Shown here: in pieces, positions 23,901 to 32,685 of the stretch
Layout: each line of letters begins with the position of its first letter
Position numbering within the stretch: position 1 is the stretch's first letter
Source of the DNA: Gigantopelta aegis
Lineage: Eukaryota; Mollusca; Gastropoda; Neomphalida; Peltospiridae
Direction: 5' to 3'
Assembly (NCBI RefSeq): GCF_016097555.1
Contig: NC_054706.1
Location: forward strand, 51,319,663-51,383,662
DNA length: 64,000 nucleotides
The notes under the pieces: generated by a model
What the model was told of the DNA's origin: nothing
Database searches by the model: none
Seen by the model: only the letters and a program-made list of their open reading frames with translations
Made by a program: the position numbers and the translations under genes

Positions 23901-25516
23901 TTTTGTTTTTCGTGTATCTTGAAATCTTTATTAAAATAATAATATTAAAACTTTGATCGGTCCAGCAGAACCGGAACTGCCAATGAATATCGGACCGATA
24001 ACATCTTCGGTTCAATTAAAAGACGAGTTTCCTTGTAATTCGTATAAACTTTATGTAATAAAAATAAGGAGTATGTCTTTCCACAAAGTCTATCAACACA
24101 CAACAACATAGTATACCACCAAGCCCCACCCCCCCCCCCCCCATTTTTTTATATTTTTTTTTAGCTTTACATTGTTTTTTGAAGGGTGTGGTGCTGCACG
24201 GCCGCCCTCCTTTAATTTTCACCCAGCGAGAACATTGAATAAGATCGTCTGCTCAAAATAGCACAGCAAATGGTAGTGCAGGGTGCACATTACTTTCTAC
24301 GTCTGTTCGGACTAAGCAAAAAGCAGATTGGACGTGTTGCGACAGATACTAAATATGTGTTAAAGCAAATGGATAAATTAAAACAAAAAGTTGTATTCTT
24401 CTATCAAAAATGTATTATATCAGACAATGTAGGCATTATTAGACCTAAAAAAAAGTCCACATTCCAAAAACATGGGATATCAGATCTTATTATATTTTTG
24501 TTATATGTGCGTGCGTGTGCACACGTAAGTACGTGTGCGTGTATGAATGTTTTTGTTTTGAACATATATACGTACGAAGAGAGGATCGGTTTTGCGAAAT
24601 ATTCCGATCGATATCTCGGAACGGTTGTGCATAACAATAACACCATCGCCGCACTGTGGAATCGACACCAAATTACAAGACAAAAGAATTGCTCTTTGGC
24701 TACGAAAAGGTATGCTTTTTGGTTACAAAAAGGTATGCTTTTTGGTTACGAAACGGCATGCTTCAGTGATGCACAGCACATAATTGCTCATTTAATGCTT
24801 ATAAAAGATACTGAGTGATTATTACAACAAATGTTTTGCTAAATGTTACAATATGTTTGTAATATAACATTATAATTGTGTATTTAAAAAAAATATTAAT
24901 GTTAGGTGTAATGTATGACATTATTTAATTGGTTACGAACTGGTATGTTAGTGGTTACGAAACGGTATGGTACGAACGGGTTTGGGTACGAAACGTCTAG
25001 AAACCATCTTTTATATGCACTTTCCCACAGACAGGAAAGCACATACCATGACCTTTGACCAGAAGTGGTGCACAGGTTGTAATGAGAATAAAACTACTCT
25101 GGAACCGACAGTCATACTGGGCCCACACACAAACACACTGGTCGCACACACACTGATCACACACATACTGTGACAGTGTAATGGGACCATATATGGCATA
25201 TACATTCATAACACCTTTGGCATTGTCAGGTATAAAGAATATTATAAATACTTATAATAAATAGTTATGGTTAGTGACAGTGCCAAAGGAAAGTCCTTCC
25301 ATTGTTAAATTAATATATTTAATATTTGCATTGATAATATTGAGAAAATTCAAACTACGAATGTCATTCCAGTCATCTGTGATTTGACTCAACTGCATTT
25401 CCACACTTGTCCACCTACATTATTACCAGATATTATTTACCTGTGGAGATCAAAGAACAAAACCAGATGGCAATCAGCCACACCCTCCAACCAAGGAGGC
25501 TGCGTAAGAGGTCCAT
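20763..25516 (-). CDS. Three-exon gene for a secreted, probably GPI-anchored Ly6/uPAR (quiver-like) protein
   Basis: Joining 25516-25441, 21708-21556 and 20974-20763 gives a 146-residue protein. All introns are GT-AG and phase 1, and both junction codons read Gly. Residues 1-25 start MDLLRS and form a hydrophobic signal peptide (core VWLIAIWFCSL). The mature part has ten cysteines in a Ly6 pattern: CFIC, CQENF, CFMWDAQYC, FCSS, CQDIW, CVYTC and a closing CNGA. After CNGA come about 25 hydrophobic residues ending TLL-stop, as expected of a GPI-attachment signal. Quiver/sleepless relatives in insects modulate K+ channels and nicotinic receptors at the membrane; that role here is only by family analogy. 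Intron 1 (3.7 kb) holds nested transposons and intron 2 (581 bp) holds a MITE. The likely 3' untranslated region extends below 20763, where a minus-strand AATAAA lies at 20442-20437. No disabling mutation was seen. Confidence 0.88.
21347..21525. mobile_element. MITE with TACAGTGAAAC termini (pogo/Tc1-like), in Ly6 gene intron 2
   Basis: The element begins TACAGTGAAAC and ends with the inverse GTTTCACTGTA. Its interior repeats 'ccggaca / ccagtttt' phrases in both directions. TA at each end fits a Tc1/mariner-type target duplication. The same termini occur at 49813-50253 and 52264-52443. Confidence 0.7.
21556..21708 (-). CDS. Exon 2 of the Ly6-like gene: first half of the Ly6 domain
   Basis: This 153-nt phase 1-1 exon is bounded by a tttccag acceptor and a gtaac donor. 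It encodes SSLSCFICNSTLDPNCQ and continues to CFMWDAQYCIKITGLWG. The CxxC start, the DPNCQENFNP segment and the YC(I/V)K motif are characteristic of quiver-type Ly6 proteins. Confidence 0.88.
21820..21880 (-). mobile_element. SINE-C tail fragment with target duplication
   Basis: About 45 bp of SINE tail (gtttgttttgtttaacgac, ctagagcacattgat) lies between two copies of tagtctgta. This is a severely 5'-truncated insertion in Ly6 gene intron 1. Confidence 0.6.
22688..22795. repeat. Short palindromic MITE-like repeat
   Basis: The left arm 'aagacttccgaaggttccag' and the right arm 'ctggaacgtttagaagtctt' form an imperfect inverted repeat about 100 bp long. A more diverged relative with the same 'ccagcatt ... 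agtctttc' layout is at 22335-22400. Both lie in Ly6 gene intron 1. Confidence 0.5.
23268..24237. mobile_element. 970-bp element with CAGTGTTCTCGC termini, nested in the 23015-25005 transposon
   Basis: The left end reads CAGTGTTCTCGCTG and the right end CAGCGAGAACATTG, an inverted pair. Both ends then carry a GGGCGGCC-like segment. The flanks share aataag (23262-23267 and 24238-24243). CAGTG termini are common in hAT-type elements, but those normally give 8-bp duplications, so the class is open. The inside holds repeated 'ccgccctcct' phrases, a C14 run near 24129 and no convincing coding region. Confidence 0.65.
24270..24818 (+). CDS. Unrecognised 182-codon ORF inside the nested transposon
   Basis: ATG at 24270. 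The first ~60 residues are Lys/Gln-rich and look helical (KKQIGRVATDTKYVLKQMDK). The rest reads through a GTGTGC-rich stretch and the transposon's terminal repeats, so the C-terminal half is probably not real protein. The start could be the remnant of a transposase exon. No motif was recognised. Confidence 0.2.
   Translation: MVVQGAHYFLRLFGLSKKQIGRVATDTKYVLKQMDKLKQKVVFFYQKCIISDNVGIIRPKKKSTFQKHGISDLIIFLLYVRACAHVSTCACMNVFVLNIYTYEERIGFAKYSDRYLGTVVHNNNTIAALWNRHQITRQKNCSLATKRYAFWLQKGMLFGYETACFSDAQHIIAHLMLIKDTE
25441..25516 (-). CDS. Exon 1 of the Ly6-like gene: start codon and signal peptide
   Basis: ATG at 25516-25514 opens 25 codons plus one base, ending ACA-G before the donor gtaaat. The peptide is a typical signal sequence: short polar start, Leu/Ile/Trp-rich core, then Ser-Thr-Gly near the cleavage site. 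Its phase (1) matches exon 2 exactly. It is too short to be noticed by ORF length. Upstream lie about 190 bp of unique sequence and then a SINE at 25711. Confidence 0.85.
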
Positions 25517-25679
25517 AATTCACAGGTAGAGTACCAGATGTTAATTGTCGTCACTCAGTTTTTAAAATCTTATCAAAACAACTGTTTTAATGGTGGAAGA
25601 CGCACACCTGATAACGACGCCACCTGGCATACCTGTGCGGTGACAATTTAATTACAAGAACGACAACTCGTCTTCAAAC

Positions 25680-25710
25680 ATGGCGAACAAGGTGACATCG
25701 TCTGTTTTAA
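25680..25710 (+). other. Possible divergent start codon upstream of the Ly6-like gene
   Basis: aacATGGCGAACAAGG at 25680 is in a good initiation context, 165 bp upstream of the Ly6 start on the opposite strand. It opens MANKVTSSVL and then runs straight into a SINE inserted at 25711. It may be the remnant or first exon of a divergent transcript. Confidence 0.2.
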
Positions 25711-26107
25711 CCGGCCTCGGTGGCGTAGTGGTTAGGCCATCGGTTTACAGGCTGGTAGGTACTGGGTTCGGATCCCAGTCGAGGCATGGGATTTTTAATC
25801 CAGATACCGACTCCAAACCCTGAGTGAGTGCTCCGCAAGGCTCAATGGGTAGGTGTAAACCACTCGCACCGACCAGTGATCCATAACTGGTTCAACAAAG
25901 GCCATGGTTTGTGCTATCCTGCCTGTGGGAAGCGCAAAAAAAAGATCCCTTGCTGCTAATCGGAAAGAGTAGCCCATGTAGTGGCGACAGCGGGTTTCCT
26001 CTCAAAATATGTGTGGTCCTTAACCATATGTCTGACGCCATATAACCATAAATAAAATGTGTTCAGTAAATAAAACATTAAATAAATAAAACATTTCTTT
26101 CTTTCTT
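25711..26107 (+). mobile_element. Full-length SINE-A with 13-bp target duplication
   Basis: 397 bp: box A (tggcgtagtggttaggcc), box B (ggttcggatcc), core, tail with 'aaataaaacatttctttctt'. tcgtctgttttaa is repeated at 25698-25710 and 26108-26120. It is the reference copy for family A in this window. Confidence 0.9.
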
Positions 26108-26120
26108 TCGTCTGTTTTAA

Positions 26121-26418
26121 AGGGCGAGACGCAACTCTGTGGTAAAGCTCTTGCTCGATACACGATCGATCCCCGTCGGTGGGCCCATTGGGCTATTTTT
26201 CGTTCCAACAAGTGCTTCGTAACTGGTATATCAAAGACCGTAGTATGTACTATCCTGTCTGTGTGGTGGTGCATATAAAAGATCCCTTGCTACTAATGAA
26301 AAAATATAGCGGGTTTCCTCTTTAAGGCTGCCAAAATAACCTAATGGTTGACATCCGATAGCCGATGATTAATCAATCAATGTGCTTTAGTGGTGTCGTT
26401 AAACAAATCAAACATTAC
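26121..26418 (+). mobile_element. SINE-D copy, directly abutting SINE-A
   Basis: A different tRNA-like head (gggcgagacgcaactctgtg, box B gatcgatcccc), the shared core (ctatcctgtctgtgtggtgg, catataaaagatcccttgct) and the tail gatgattaatcaatcaatgt to gtggtgtcgttaaacaa. Confidence 0.8.
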
Positions 26419-26528
26419 TGTTAATCACAGCTAGCAGGTGGATTTTCTTAATGTTTTAATATGTCCATTTAAAAAAAAATGTTTTAAAATAATTTGTCTG
26501 TTACTAACTCATGATATACTGTTATTTA

Positions 26529-26570
26529 AATTTAAGTGTGTGTGTGTGTGTGTGTGTCTGTGTGTATACC
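26529..26570. repeat. (TG)n microsatellite
   Basis: About 40 bp of TG repeats with one tc interruption. Confidence 0.9.
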
Positions 26571-26571
26571 C

Positions 26572-26683
26572 TGAATATCTCTATTGTATGTATGTCGGGT
26601 TTTGACTTAAACATACATATATTCAATGACGCACTGGCACAGGGAATATTAAAATCCTTTATTGCCTTCACAAATTTCCTCAT
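26572..26683. repeat. 110-bp direct repeat, copy 1
   Basis: tgaatatctctattgtatgt through cttcacaaatttcctc is repeated at 26902-27012 with few differences. The 3' part looks like a SINE tail. Confidence 0.75.
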
Positions 26684-26765
26684 GCCGTTACCGAGACCCG
26701 AACCTGTGGCCCGCAATTGTTGGGCCGGAACGCTACCAATCAGACCAACTACGTTCCACAAAAAA
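26684..26765 (-). mobile_element. tRNA-like SINE head
   Basis: The minus strand reads ttggtctgattggtagcg (box A-like) and aggttcgggtctcgg (box B) about 35 bp apart. Without a full cloverleaf or acceptor stem it is read as a SINE head rather than a functional tRNA gene. Confidence 0.45.
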
Positions 26766-26901
26766 TAGAACGATCGTTAGTCGACCATATTCGTACCGGT
26801 CCAACAACCACGCGGTTCTAAGGCCCCATGGCTTGGCAAAGTTTGACTTACATGCAAATGTGGACAGACCTGGCACTGGCTATATATGTATTTTTATATT
26901 T

Positions 26902-27012
26902 TGAATATCTCTATTGTATGTAGGTCTGGTTTTGAATTAAACATACATATATTCAATGACGCACTGGCACAGGGGATATTAAAATTCTTTATTGCCTTCA
27001 CAAATTTCCTCG
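26902..27012. repeat. 110-bp direct repeat, copy 2
   Basis: Second copy of 26572-26683. It ends directly at the (GGTA)n tract. Confidence 0.75.
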
Positions 27013-27181
27013 GGTAGGTATGTATGTATGTAGGTAGGTAGGTTGGTAGGTAGGTAGATAAGATATATAGATAGATAGATCGATAGATATGTAGGTAGGT
27101 AGGTAGGTAGGTAGGTAGGTAGATAAGATATATAGATCGATAGATAGATAGATATAAATACGTATGTGTAAATAGATAGAT

Positions 27182-27220
<39 letters not shown>
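27013..27220. repeat. (GTAG)n/(GATA)n and (TG)n compound microsatellite
   Basis: Alternating GTAG and GATA tetranucleotide tracts to about 27180, then a pure (TG)n tract at 27184-27220. Confidence 0.9.
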
Positions 27221-27320
27221 CCCGAGTACTCTGCCTTTCGAGAGCCAGACGGACATTTGGACAGTTCTAATTATAGCTGTCCAAATGTCCGTATAGCTCT
27301 CAAAAGGCAGAGTGCACGGG
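27221..27320. mobile_element. 100-bp near-perfect hairpin (foldback MITE)
   Basis: Left arm cccgagtactctgcctttcg and right arm ending aaaggcagagtgcacggg are inverted. The inner 17 bp (gacggacatttggacag) pair perfectly around a loop of about 6-10 bases. Confidence 0.75.
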
Positions 27321-27782
27321 CTATAGGTGTGGGTGAGTGTTTTGTTTTTGTTTTATTTGTTTTATTTTAGTTGTTTGTGTTTGTATGCTTGCTTGTTTGA
27401 TCTTGTTGGTTGGGGTATTGTTGTTGTGTGTTTGTTTGTTTATTTTGTTTGGTGGTGGTGATGGTTAGGCTATATGATGTATTTATTGTTGTTGTTTTTT
27501 CAGAGTAAATATACCACCATTTTATTATTACGTATACTGTTTTCGTTACTGCTACTGTGTAATCAATAACGTTATGCACTACACTGTACCAGTTCTGTGA
27601 CATTTCGGAATGCTATTTGTTCGACAATTAACTAATATATCAGAAACAATAATCTATTTGTTCGTTGTGCATTTTTCGCATGACGAACTGGACTCGAATT
27701 CCATCAGGTACGCCGTGACATTTATTCGACGCGTAACACGTGTGGATTGCTAAAACAATACATGCACCACATTCGTTAGCAG

Positions 27783-28012
27783 GTAGACCGTTAGTAGGTC
27801 ATGTTGATTATAGCCAGGACAGCCAACGGTAGAGGTGTTTGGATTTAAGGCAACGTACACATCTTATTTTAAAACAAGACTTTATAGTACATTAATTGTA
27901 TTAGCCTGTTAGTAGTTCACGTTGGTATAGCCAGGACGGCCAACGGTAGATGTGTTTGGATTTAAGACAACCGTACCCATCTTATTTTCAAACAAGACCT
28001 TATAGAAGATCT
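27783..28012. repeat. Two tandem ~118-bp units
   Basis: Both units carry 'atagccaggac(a/g)gccaacgg', 'gtgtttggatttaag' and 'catcttattt(t/c)aaacaag'. The second begins near 27905. Confidence 0.7.
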
Positions 28013-28254
28013 GGAAGATCATAGGATCGATTCTCGTCTGTGAACTCATCTGTTTGTTTTTGTTTGGAGACAGAAGGTTAAATACTGCTTTGTGGTGTAC
28101 TGTTTCACAGGCGTTGGAAGCGGGAAAAGAGGGGGTACTGTCATCAAATTCGTAAAATAATGCATCAACCGAAAATTAATATATAACTAGCCACCTCCCC
28201 CACCCCACCTAGTTGCTGTTATCTTCCGACGCCTATGTGTTTATAGGAAGGAAA

Positions 28255-28308
28255 TGTTTTATTTAACGACGCACTCAACACATTTTATTTTTGTTATATG
28301 GCGTCGTG
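28255..28308 (-). mobile_element. Truncated SINE-A/E tail with target duplication
   Basis: About 54 bp of SINE tail (aaatgttttatttaacgacg to atatggcgtc) between two copies of gtgtttatagga. Confidence 0.7.
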
Positions 28309-28460
28309 TTTATAGGATACAGGTCAGGATATGCAATATATTGTGCTTCAAGATTAAGTGTAGCCTATAATAATATGTGATAGAGGTGAGCAATGGTTTT
28401 TTCTTCTTCTTCTTCTTCTTTTATATACTTTTATACAAAAAAAAAAAGAAGTGAAAAAAG

Positions 28461-28770
28461 TGTGTTTTGTTTAACGACATCACTAGAGCACATTGATTAA
28501 TTAATCATCGGTTATTTTGGATGTTAAACATTTGGTAATTATGACACGTAGTCATCAGAGGAAACCCGCTACCTTTTTTCCTAATACAGCAAGGGATATT
28601 TTATATGCACATTCCTACATATACAGGACAGCACATACCACGGTCTTTGTCTAGTTTGTCTGGGTGGAACGAGAAAAAACCCAGTCAGCTGAATGGATCC
28701 ACCGAGGTGGTTCGATCCTGCGACGCAAGCACCTCGAACGAGCACTCAACCGACAGCTAAATCCCTCCCA
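28461..28770 (-). mobile_element. SINE-C copy, near full length
   Basis: Tail gtgttttgtttaacgacatc, ttaattaatcatcggtta, core, then the head side ggtggttcgatcctgcgac, gcaagcacctcgaacgagca and cagctaaatccctccc. It serves as the empty-site reference for the MITE at 15980. Confidence 0.8.
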
Positions 28771-30104
28771 TGTACCAAACAAAACCAAAGTAACAAAAAT
28801 CGCTTTCATTTTGGACAGGTACGTGTATTATTGATATTCGTGTATCGGCTGTATCGTGTGCTGTTTCAACCAGTGATCCACGACTGGGTTGAGGAGGTGG
28901 TTTTTTACCTTGACGTGAAAAACAACAGGGCAGTGATTAACTTATTTTCTAAATTAGATTATGGGGAGCCATATTACCATATTAATACCATATAAAATAC
29001 ACATGCTAAGGTGAGCGAAAAATTACTCTATGAACTAGTCTCAGAGGAGTGATGGGGGGGGGGGGTGGGCGATAGATCATCTTAAACGGCGACGCCTGTG
29101 TATGTTCTATCTCGTTAATTTTATGGTTAAATGTATGCTGCTGCTTGAAAGACGGGGGAGCCTATGTGGTGCCGCAATTTTTGTCTTATTCTCTAGACCA
29201 CGTGCTCCAGTTACTATCACTCGTATACATATAGGCCTCAGATTACAGTTATCTTCCCATTTGGTTGTCCAAAATCCGGAAGTTTCACCGCGCAAGTAGT
29301 CTGCTGTTTGACTGTGATTATTTCATGGCAGACAGCTATGAAGTGGCAACTGTTTGACTGAAGTGACAGGGGATAGCATGTAGTTTGTAAACATGTGTAA
29401 CTTGTTGACATTGAAGACTTGTTTGTGGTAATTCCGGCCCATGCAAAAGTAGTGCTTTTTGTGTAAAATGGGTGTACTCTGGTTTATTGTCTCCAATATG
29501 CTGGGACCACAGGGGTTGTCCTGGGTATGTGTCCCCCATGCCAAAGGTACATACAAAACTTCACGGGCCTGCTGATATTAATAAAAATGTTATAGCCACT
29601 AAGGCTATATAGAAACATATAGCGAAATTAATTGTGGTCTGAGGCCATATTAGTCATCACGGGCTAAAGTGTCGTAAACAAAACATAATTAACAAAATCC
29701 ATCCGACGTTGACGTACAGGAATTTCTAGTTCGAGTGCAAGGACAGATGCAAGATCCTTTCAGGGGTGTGTTGAAGCTTTAAAAAGGGAGCACCTTCAGT
29801 GTTTTGAGGTACACTAATATGCATTACAGGTAAAATTAATCAATTATATCTAGGTTTCTCATACTTATTTTTTATTTTTTTTATATATATTCATATGTTA
29901 ATTAAACACTGGGTTTTCGGAGCACTTCGAACTTTGGAGAGGGGGGTGAGTACCCAGAACACACTCCGCTTTGAATCTGCTTCTGAAATGCTCTTTGACC
30001 TTAAACCGCTGAAAACAACAAACTCCCCTGTCCGCCCCCCTCCCGCGGAATTTCTGGATACATCCTAAAGGTCATGACTGCATTTGGCATCACTCTCCTT
30101 GGAG

Positions 30105-30390
30105 TATAAAACGCTGTAGGCTATACAGTCACGGTGGTGCACATTTTTTCATATTTTGTAGTACTTCACCTGGATACAAGTTATCACCTAGCAGAGGTCA
30201 GACGTCAGGCTGATATGGAAAACTATTGTCGCACCACTGACGAAAACAAGACAGTATTGTGACACTGACCGGAGGCATTTAACTGAAAGCTTCCCCGAAC
30301 AGCCAACGTTTTATGTTCCTCTGAAAATACACTGAGCTGAGTACTTTTTTTTACGTCGACCGTCAACGGTGCTGATTGTAAAAATAGCAG
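30105..30390 (+). promoter_or_regulatory. Candidate TATA promoter and untranslated first exon
   Basis: TATAAAA at 30105-30111 is followed about 280 bp later by a good splice donor (agcag|gtaggtaa at 30391). Between them there is no long ORF and GC is higher than in the flanks, which would suit a 5' untranslated exon of a plus-strand gene (the next candidate exon is 34105). No transcript evidence. Confidence 0.25.
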
Positions 30391-30697
30391 GTAGGTAATC
30401 TGTAATATATGTATATAAATAGAACATATCTAGGTCAGATCTGTCAATAATAGCTGAGTTTGACACACAAACTTGTTTCATGACATGTGCCTACATCATT
30501 AAGAGACCCAGGGTCGTCACGATTTGTGTGATAGTGGGGTGGTAATTTTAGCTCAAGCCACCTCCACCCACGGAGATTAAAAAAAAAAGAGGTGAGACTG
30601 CAAATCCAATTATTTTTATGTGGATGTATAATTAGTATTATTAGTACTGCGTATTTTTATATGAATATTTACGACACCGTGTATACTGACGAATGAA

Positions 30698-31018
30698 TGT
30701 GTGTGTATGTGTGTATATGTGTATGTACGAGTGTGTATGTGTGTGTGTGTGTGTGTGTATGTATGCATGTGAGTGTGTGCGCGCGTGTGTGTGTAATACA
30801 TATATGTTATATCTGTGTGTGTGTGTGCGCGCACGCGCGTAAATAATTAAAATATATATACGTTTGCTGTTATTGTAAAATTAATATTTACGATACCAAC
30901 ATGGACACTGACGCATTAATGTGTGTATGTATGTGTATAATACATGTGTATGTGTGTGTATGTTTGCGTGCGTGTGTGTGTGTGTGTGTGTGCACGCGCG
31001 CGCTTTGTGTGTGTGTGT
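30698..31018. repeat. (TG)n-rich region
   Basis: Several TG/TATG tracts (30698-30795, 30813-30838, 30921-31018) are split by AT-rich sequence. The two halves share 'atttacga...acac..tgacg', suggesting a local duplication. Confidence 0.8.
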
Positions 31019-31599
31019 TTTGAAGTCACATGAGGCGTGGTATGATAACGTCTGTGAAAATTACGATTTACGACCACAATTAACTACAATCTAACGGGCA
31101 ACGGGCAACTATATTTACGTGCCCCTATCAACAAGGGTTCAGGCACGCCCACTACGGGATTAGCCTCTGACTTCGCCAGTGACTGACTCCGGAGGGGGGG
31201 GGGGGGGGGGTAAGTTTGAGGTGGGCGGAATTTGGAAAAAAGCCATTTAGTGAGCGCGGACCAAATAGCAGACACTTCATAAACTTGAAGTAACACCGAG
31301 TGGGAGCCGTGTTCTGATTGGCTGAATTTCGATTCCTCGGTGAAGCCTGTTTTTTACCTAAGTCTACAAAGAGTACTGCATACCGATACATGTCTGGACT
31401 CTAAAATTTTAGCCAAAAATGGTTAAGACTGCTCGGCCGAAAAGTTTTAAGGTGATTTTGAGCAATTGAACGGGCGCCAAAATAAAATGCGTTAGACTAT
31501 TTATAAAAAAATAAACATAAGAATTTAGAACTGCTTCCAAAACGTTTAAAGTCTAACTAGCCCAATAAAAGAGGTTAGTACTCACGGAGGAAAGGTTGA

Positions 31600-32545
31600 C
31601 TAGGGGGAGGAGAGCCACACCCTGGTGTCCAGATGGGGGATCAGCTGGTGTATATCCGGCTTCGCTAGCAGTCTAGTGATCACAGGATACTGTTTGTGGA
31701 ACACCTTCTTCATCAGGCGATGAATCGAAATGTTGTCCATCTCAGCAAACAGTAGAGCCTGGCTGTAGCGGTTGTCCAGGTGATGAGTAATACTCACAGC
31801 CGATCTCCCATCCTTAAAGGTCACCGGGTGCATCTCGTATTCGCCGTCTGTGTTCGGGATATCCTCAAAGTTCCGGCAACGGGGCGCTGCCAAGAGGTGC
31901 TTGGTGTCCAGGACATCGACGACAGCGCACTTGGAGTAACGGCGATCCAGTTTCCCGTGCAGAGTCCAGGAGTCCATGGATTCACCGGACTCTGCACATT
32001 CTGGTGGTGGCGGAGGTTGTTTTGGTGGAGTTCTTGGGGTTGATATAGTGGTCGCCACCTCTGCCTTGCGCTTCCCAACAGCTCCTTGGCGGTCCGGGAT
32101 AGCCATTGGTGACACCGGTAGAATGGGTGACACGTCAATACTATCCATAGTATGGAGAGGCGAAGTGCTGGAACGAGCCGGAGTCCTAGTAATACTAGCC
32201 TCGTCTCGGACCGCCTCCGGAGCGGGAGCTGGGCCGGTCGGAACTGGCTTCCCTTCCTTCTTTCCGGTGGAAACTCCAGGAGACGGCGAAGCAGAAGGAG
32301 CCGCTGCCGGTGGTTTAGCCACCGGGGTTGGCCCCCCCCCCCCCCCGAACCGTTCCTGGCGGGTTTCTCCTCTTCTTCCTCGTCCTCCTAGTCTTGGTTG
32401 GGACCGGGTCGCCGTACACCAAAGTCACGGTTGCCCGTGACCCGGTGTACGCGACGCGGTACTCCAACAACATTCCATAGGTTGCTATAAGTCCCCCCAG
32501 GTGGGGGGGTAACTCAAGAGAGCACGGACTCACGTCTGACTTCAT
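31600..32545 (-). CDS. Unrecognised ~315-residue ORF, TATA-led and intronless, broken at a G14 run
   Basis: ATG at 32545 (aagATGA) opens MKSDVSPCSLELPPHL, a strand-rich segment ending ATVTLVYGDPV and a basic stretch KTRRTRKKRR. At a 14-G run (32333-32346) the frame must shift to continue as a Pro/Ala-rich linker, PPPPP, then a globular-looking C-terminus with DRRYSKCAVVDVLD, DGRSAVSITHHLDNRYSQAL and HKQYPVITRLL, stop near 31600. The homopolymer may be miscounted, so one intact gene is possible. Synonymous positions are GC-rich, unlike the flanks. No domain was recognised. The compact promoter and lack of introns suggest a retrogene, a mobile-element gene or a captured gene. Confidence 0.5.
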
Positions 32546-32598
32546 CTTAAACAAAATTGGAATGCTACAATCTAACAAAGTGCTGTCTCCCTACAGCG

Positions 32599-32606
32599 CT
32601 TTTATA
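32599..32606 (-). promoter_or_regulatory. TATA box of the 32545-31600 ORF
   Basis: TATAAAAG on the minus strand, 54-61 nt upstream of the ATG. That leaves room for a start site near 32575 and a leader of about 30 nt. A small hairpin (gctgt...acagc) lies just downstream. Confidence 0.5.
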
Positions 32607-32614
32607 AGGCAGGG

Positions 32615-32685
32615 AGGAAATGTAATGATGCACTCAACACATTTTATTTACTGTAATATGGCGTCGGACATATGGTTAAGGTTCC
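32615..32685 (-). mobile_element. SINE-A/E tail fragment
   Basis: aggaaatgtaatgatgcact, cattttatttactgtaat, cgtcggacatatggttaagg. It lies immediately upstream of the TATA box of the 32545-31600 ORF. Confidence 0.65.

Larger units (their letters stand above)
23015..25005. mobile_element. 1,991-bp DNA transposon with 8-bp target duplication, inserted in a SINE
   Basis: It splits a SINE-C copy in mid-sequence; atctttta is present on both sides (23007-23014 and 25006-25013). The ends are imperfect inverted repeats starting GGT and built from iterated variants of GGTTACGAAACGGTATG, several in each end region and in opposite orientation. An 8-bp duplication fits hAT- or P-type transposons; the superfamily is not settled. 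A second element sits inside it at 23268-24237. The right part has an ORF (24270-24818) that I do not recognise. Confidence 0.75.
22883..25085 (-). mobile_element. SINE-C copy split by the nested transposons
   Basis: The tail-side part is 22883-23014 (gtttattttgtttaatgac, then catttggtaattctgacac). The core resumes at 25006-25085 (tatatgcactttcccacag, then gaccagaagtggtgcac). Removing 23015-25005 and one 8-bp repeat restores a continuous SINE core. The tRNA-like head is missing. Confidence 0.75.

Noticed and set aside
25711..25790. tRNA gene called from box A and box B
   Set aside because: The boxes are part of the SINE-A head; it lacks a pairing acceptor stem and is followed by SINE core.
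31083..31190. Possible LTR or tRNA-like segment downstream of the 31600 ORF
   Set aside because: It has repeat-like text (ggttcaggcacgcccactac) but no second copy, primer-binding site or duplication in the window to define it.
32152..32440. Plus-strand ORFs over the 31600-32545 gene
   Set aside because: Shadows of the GC-rich minus-strand frame; they have no promoter-like sequence or convincing composition.
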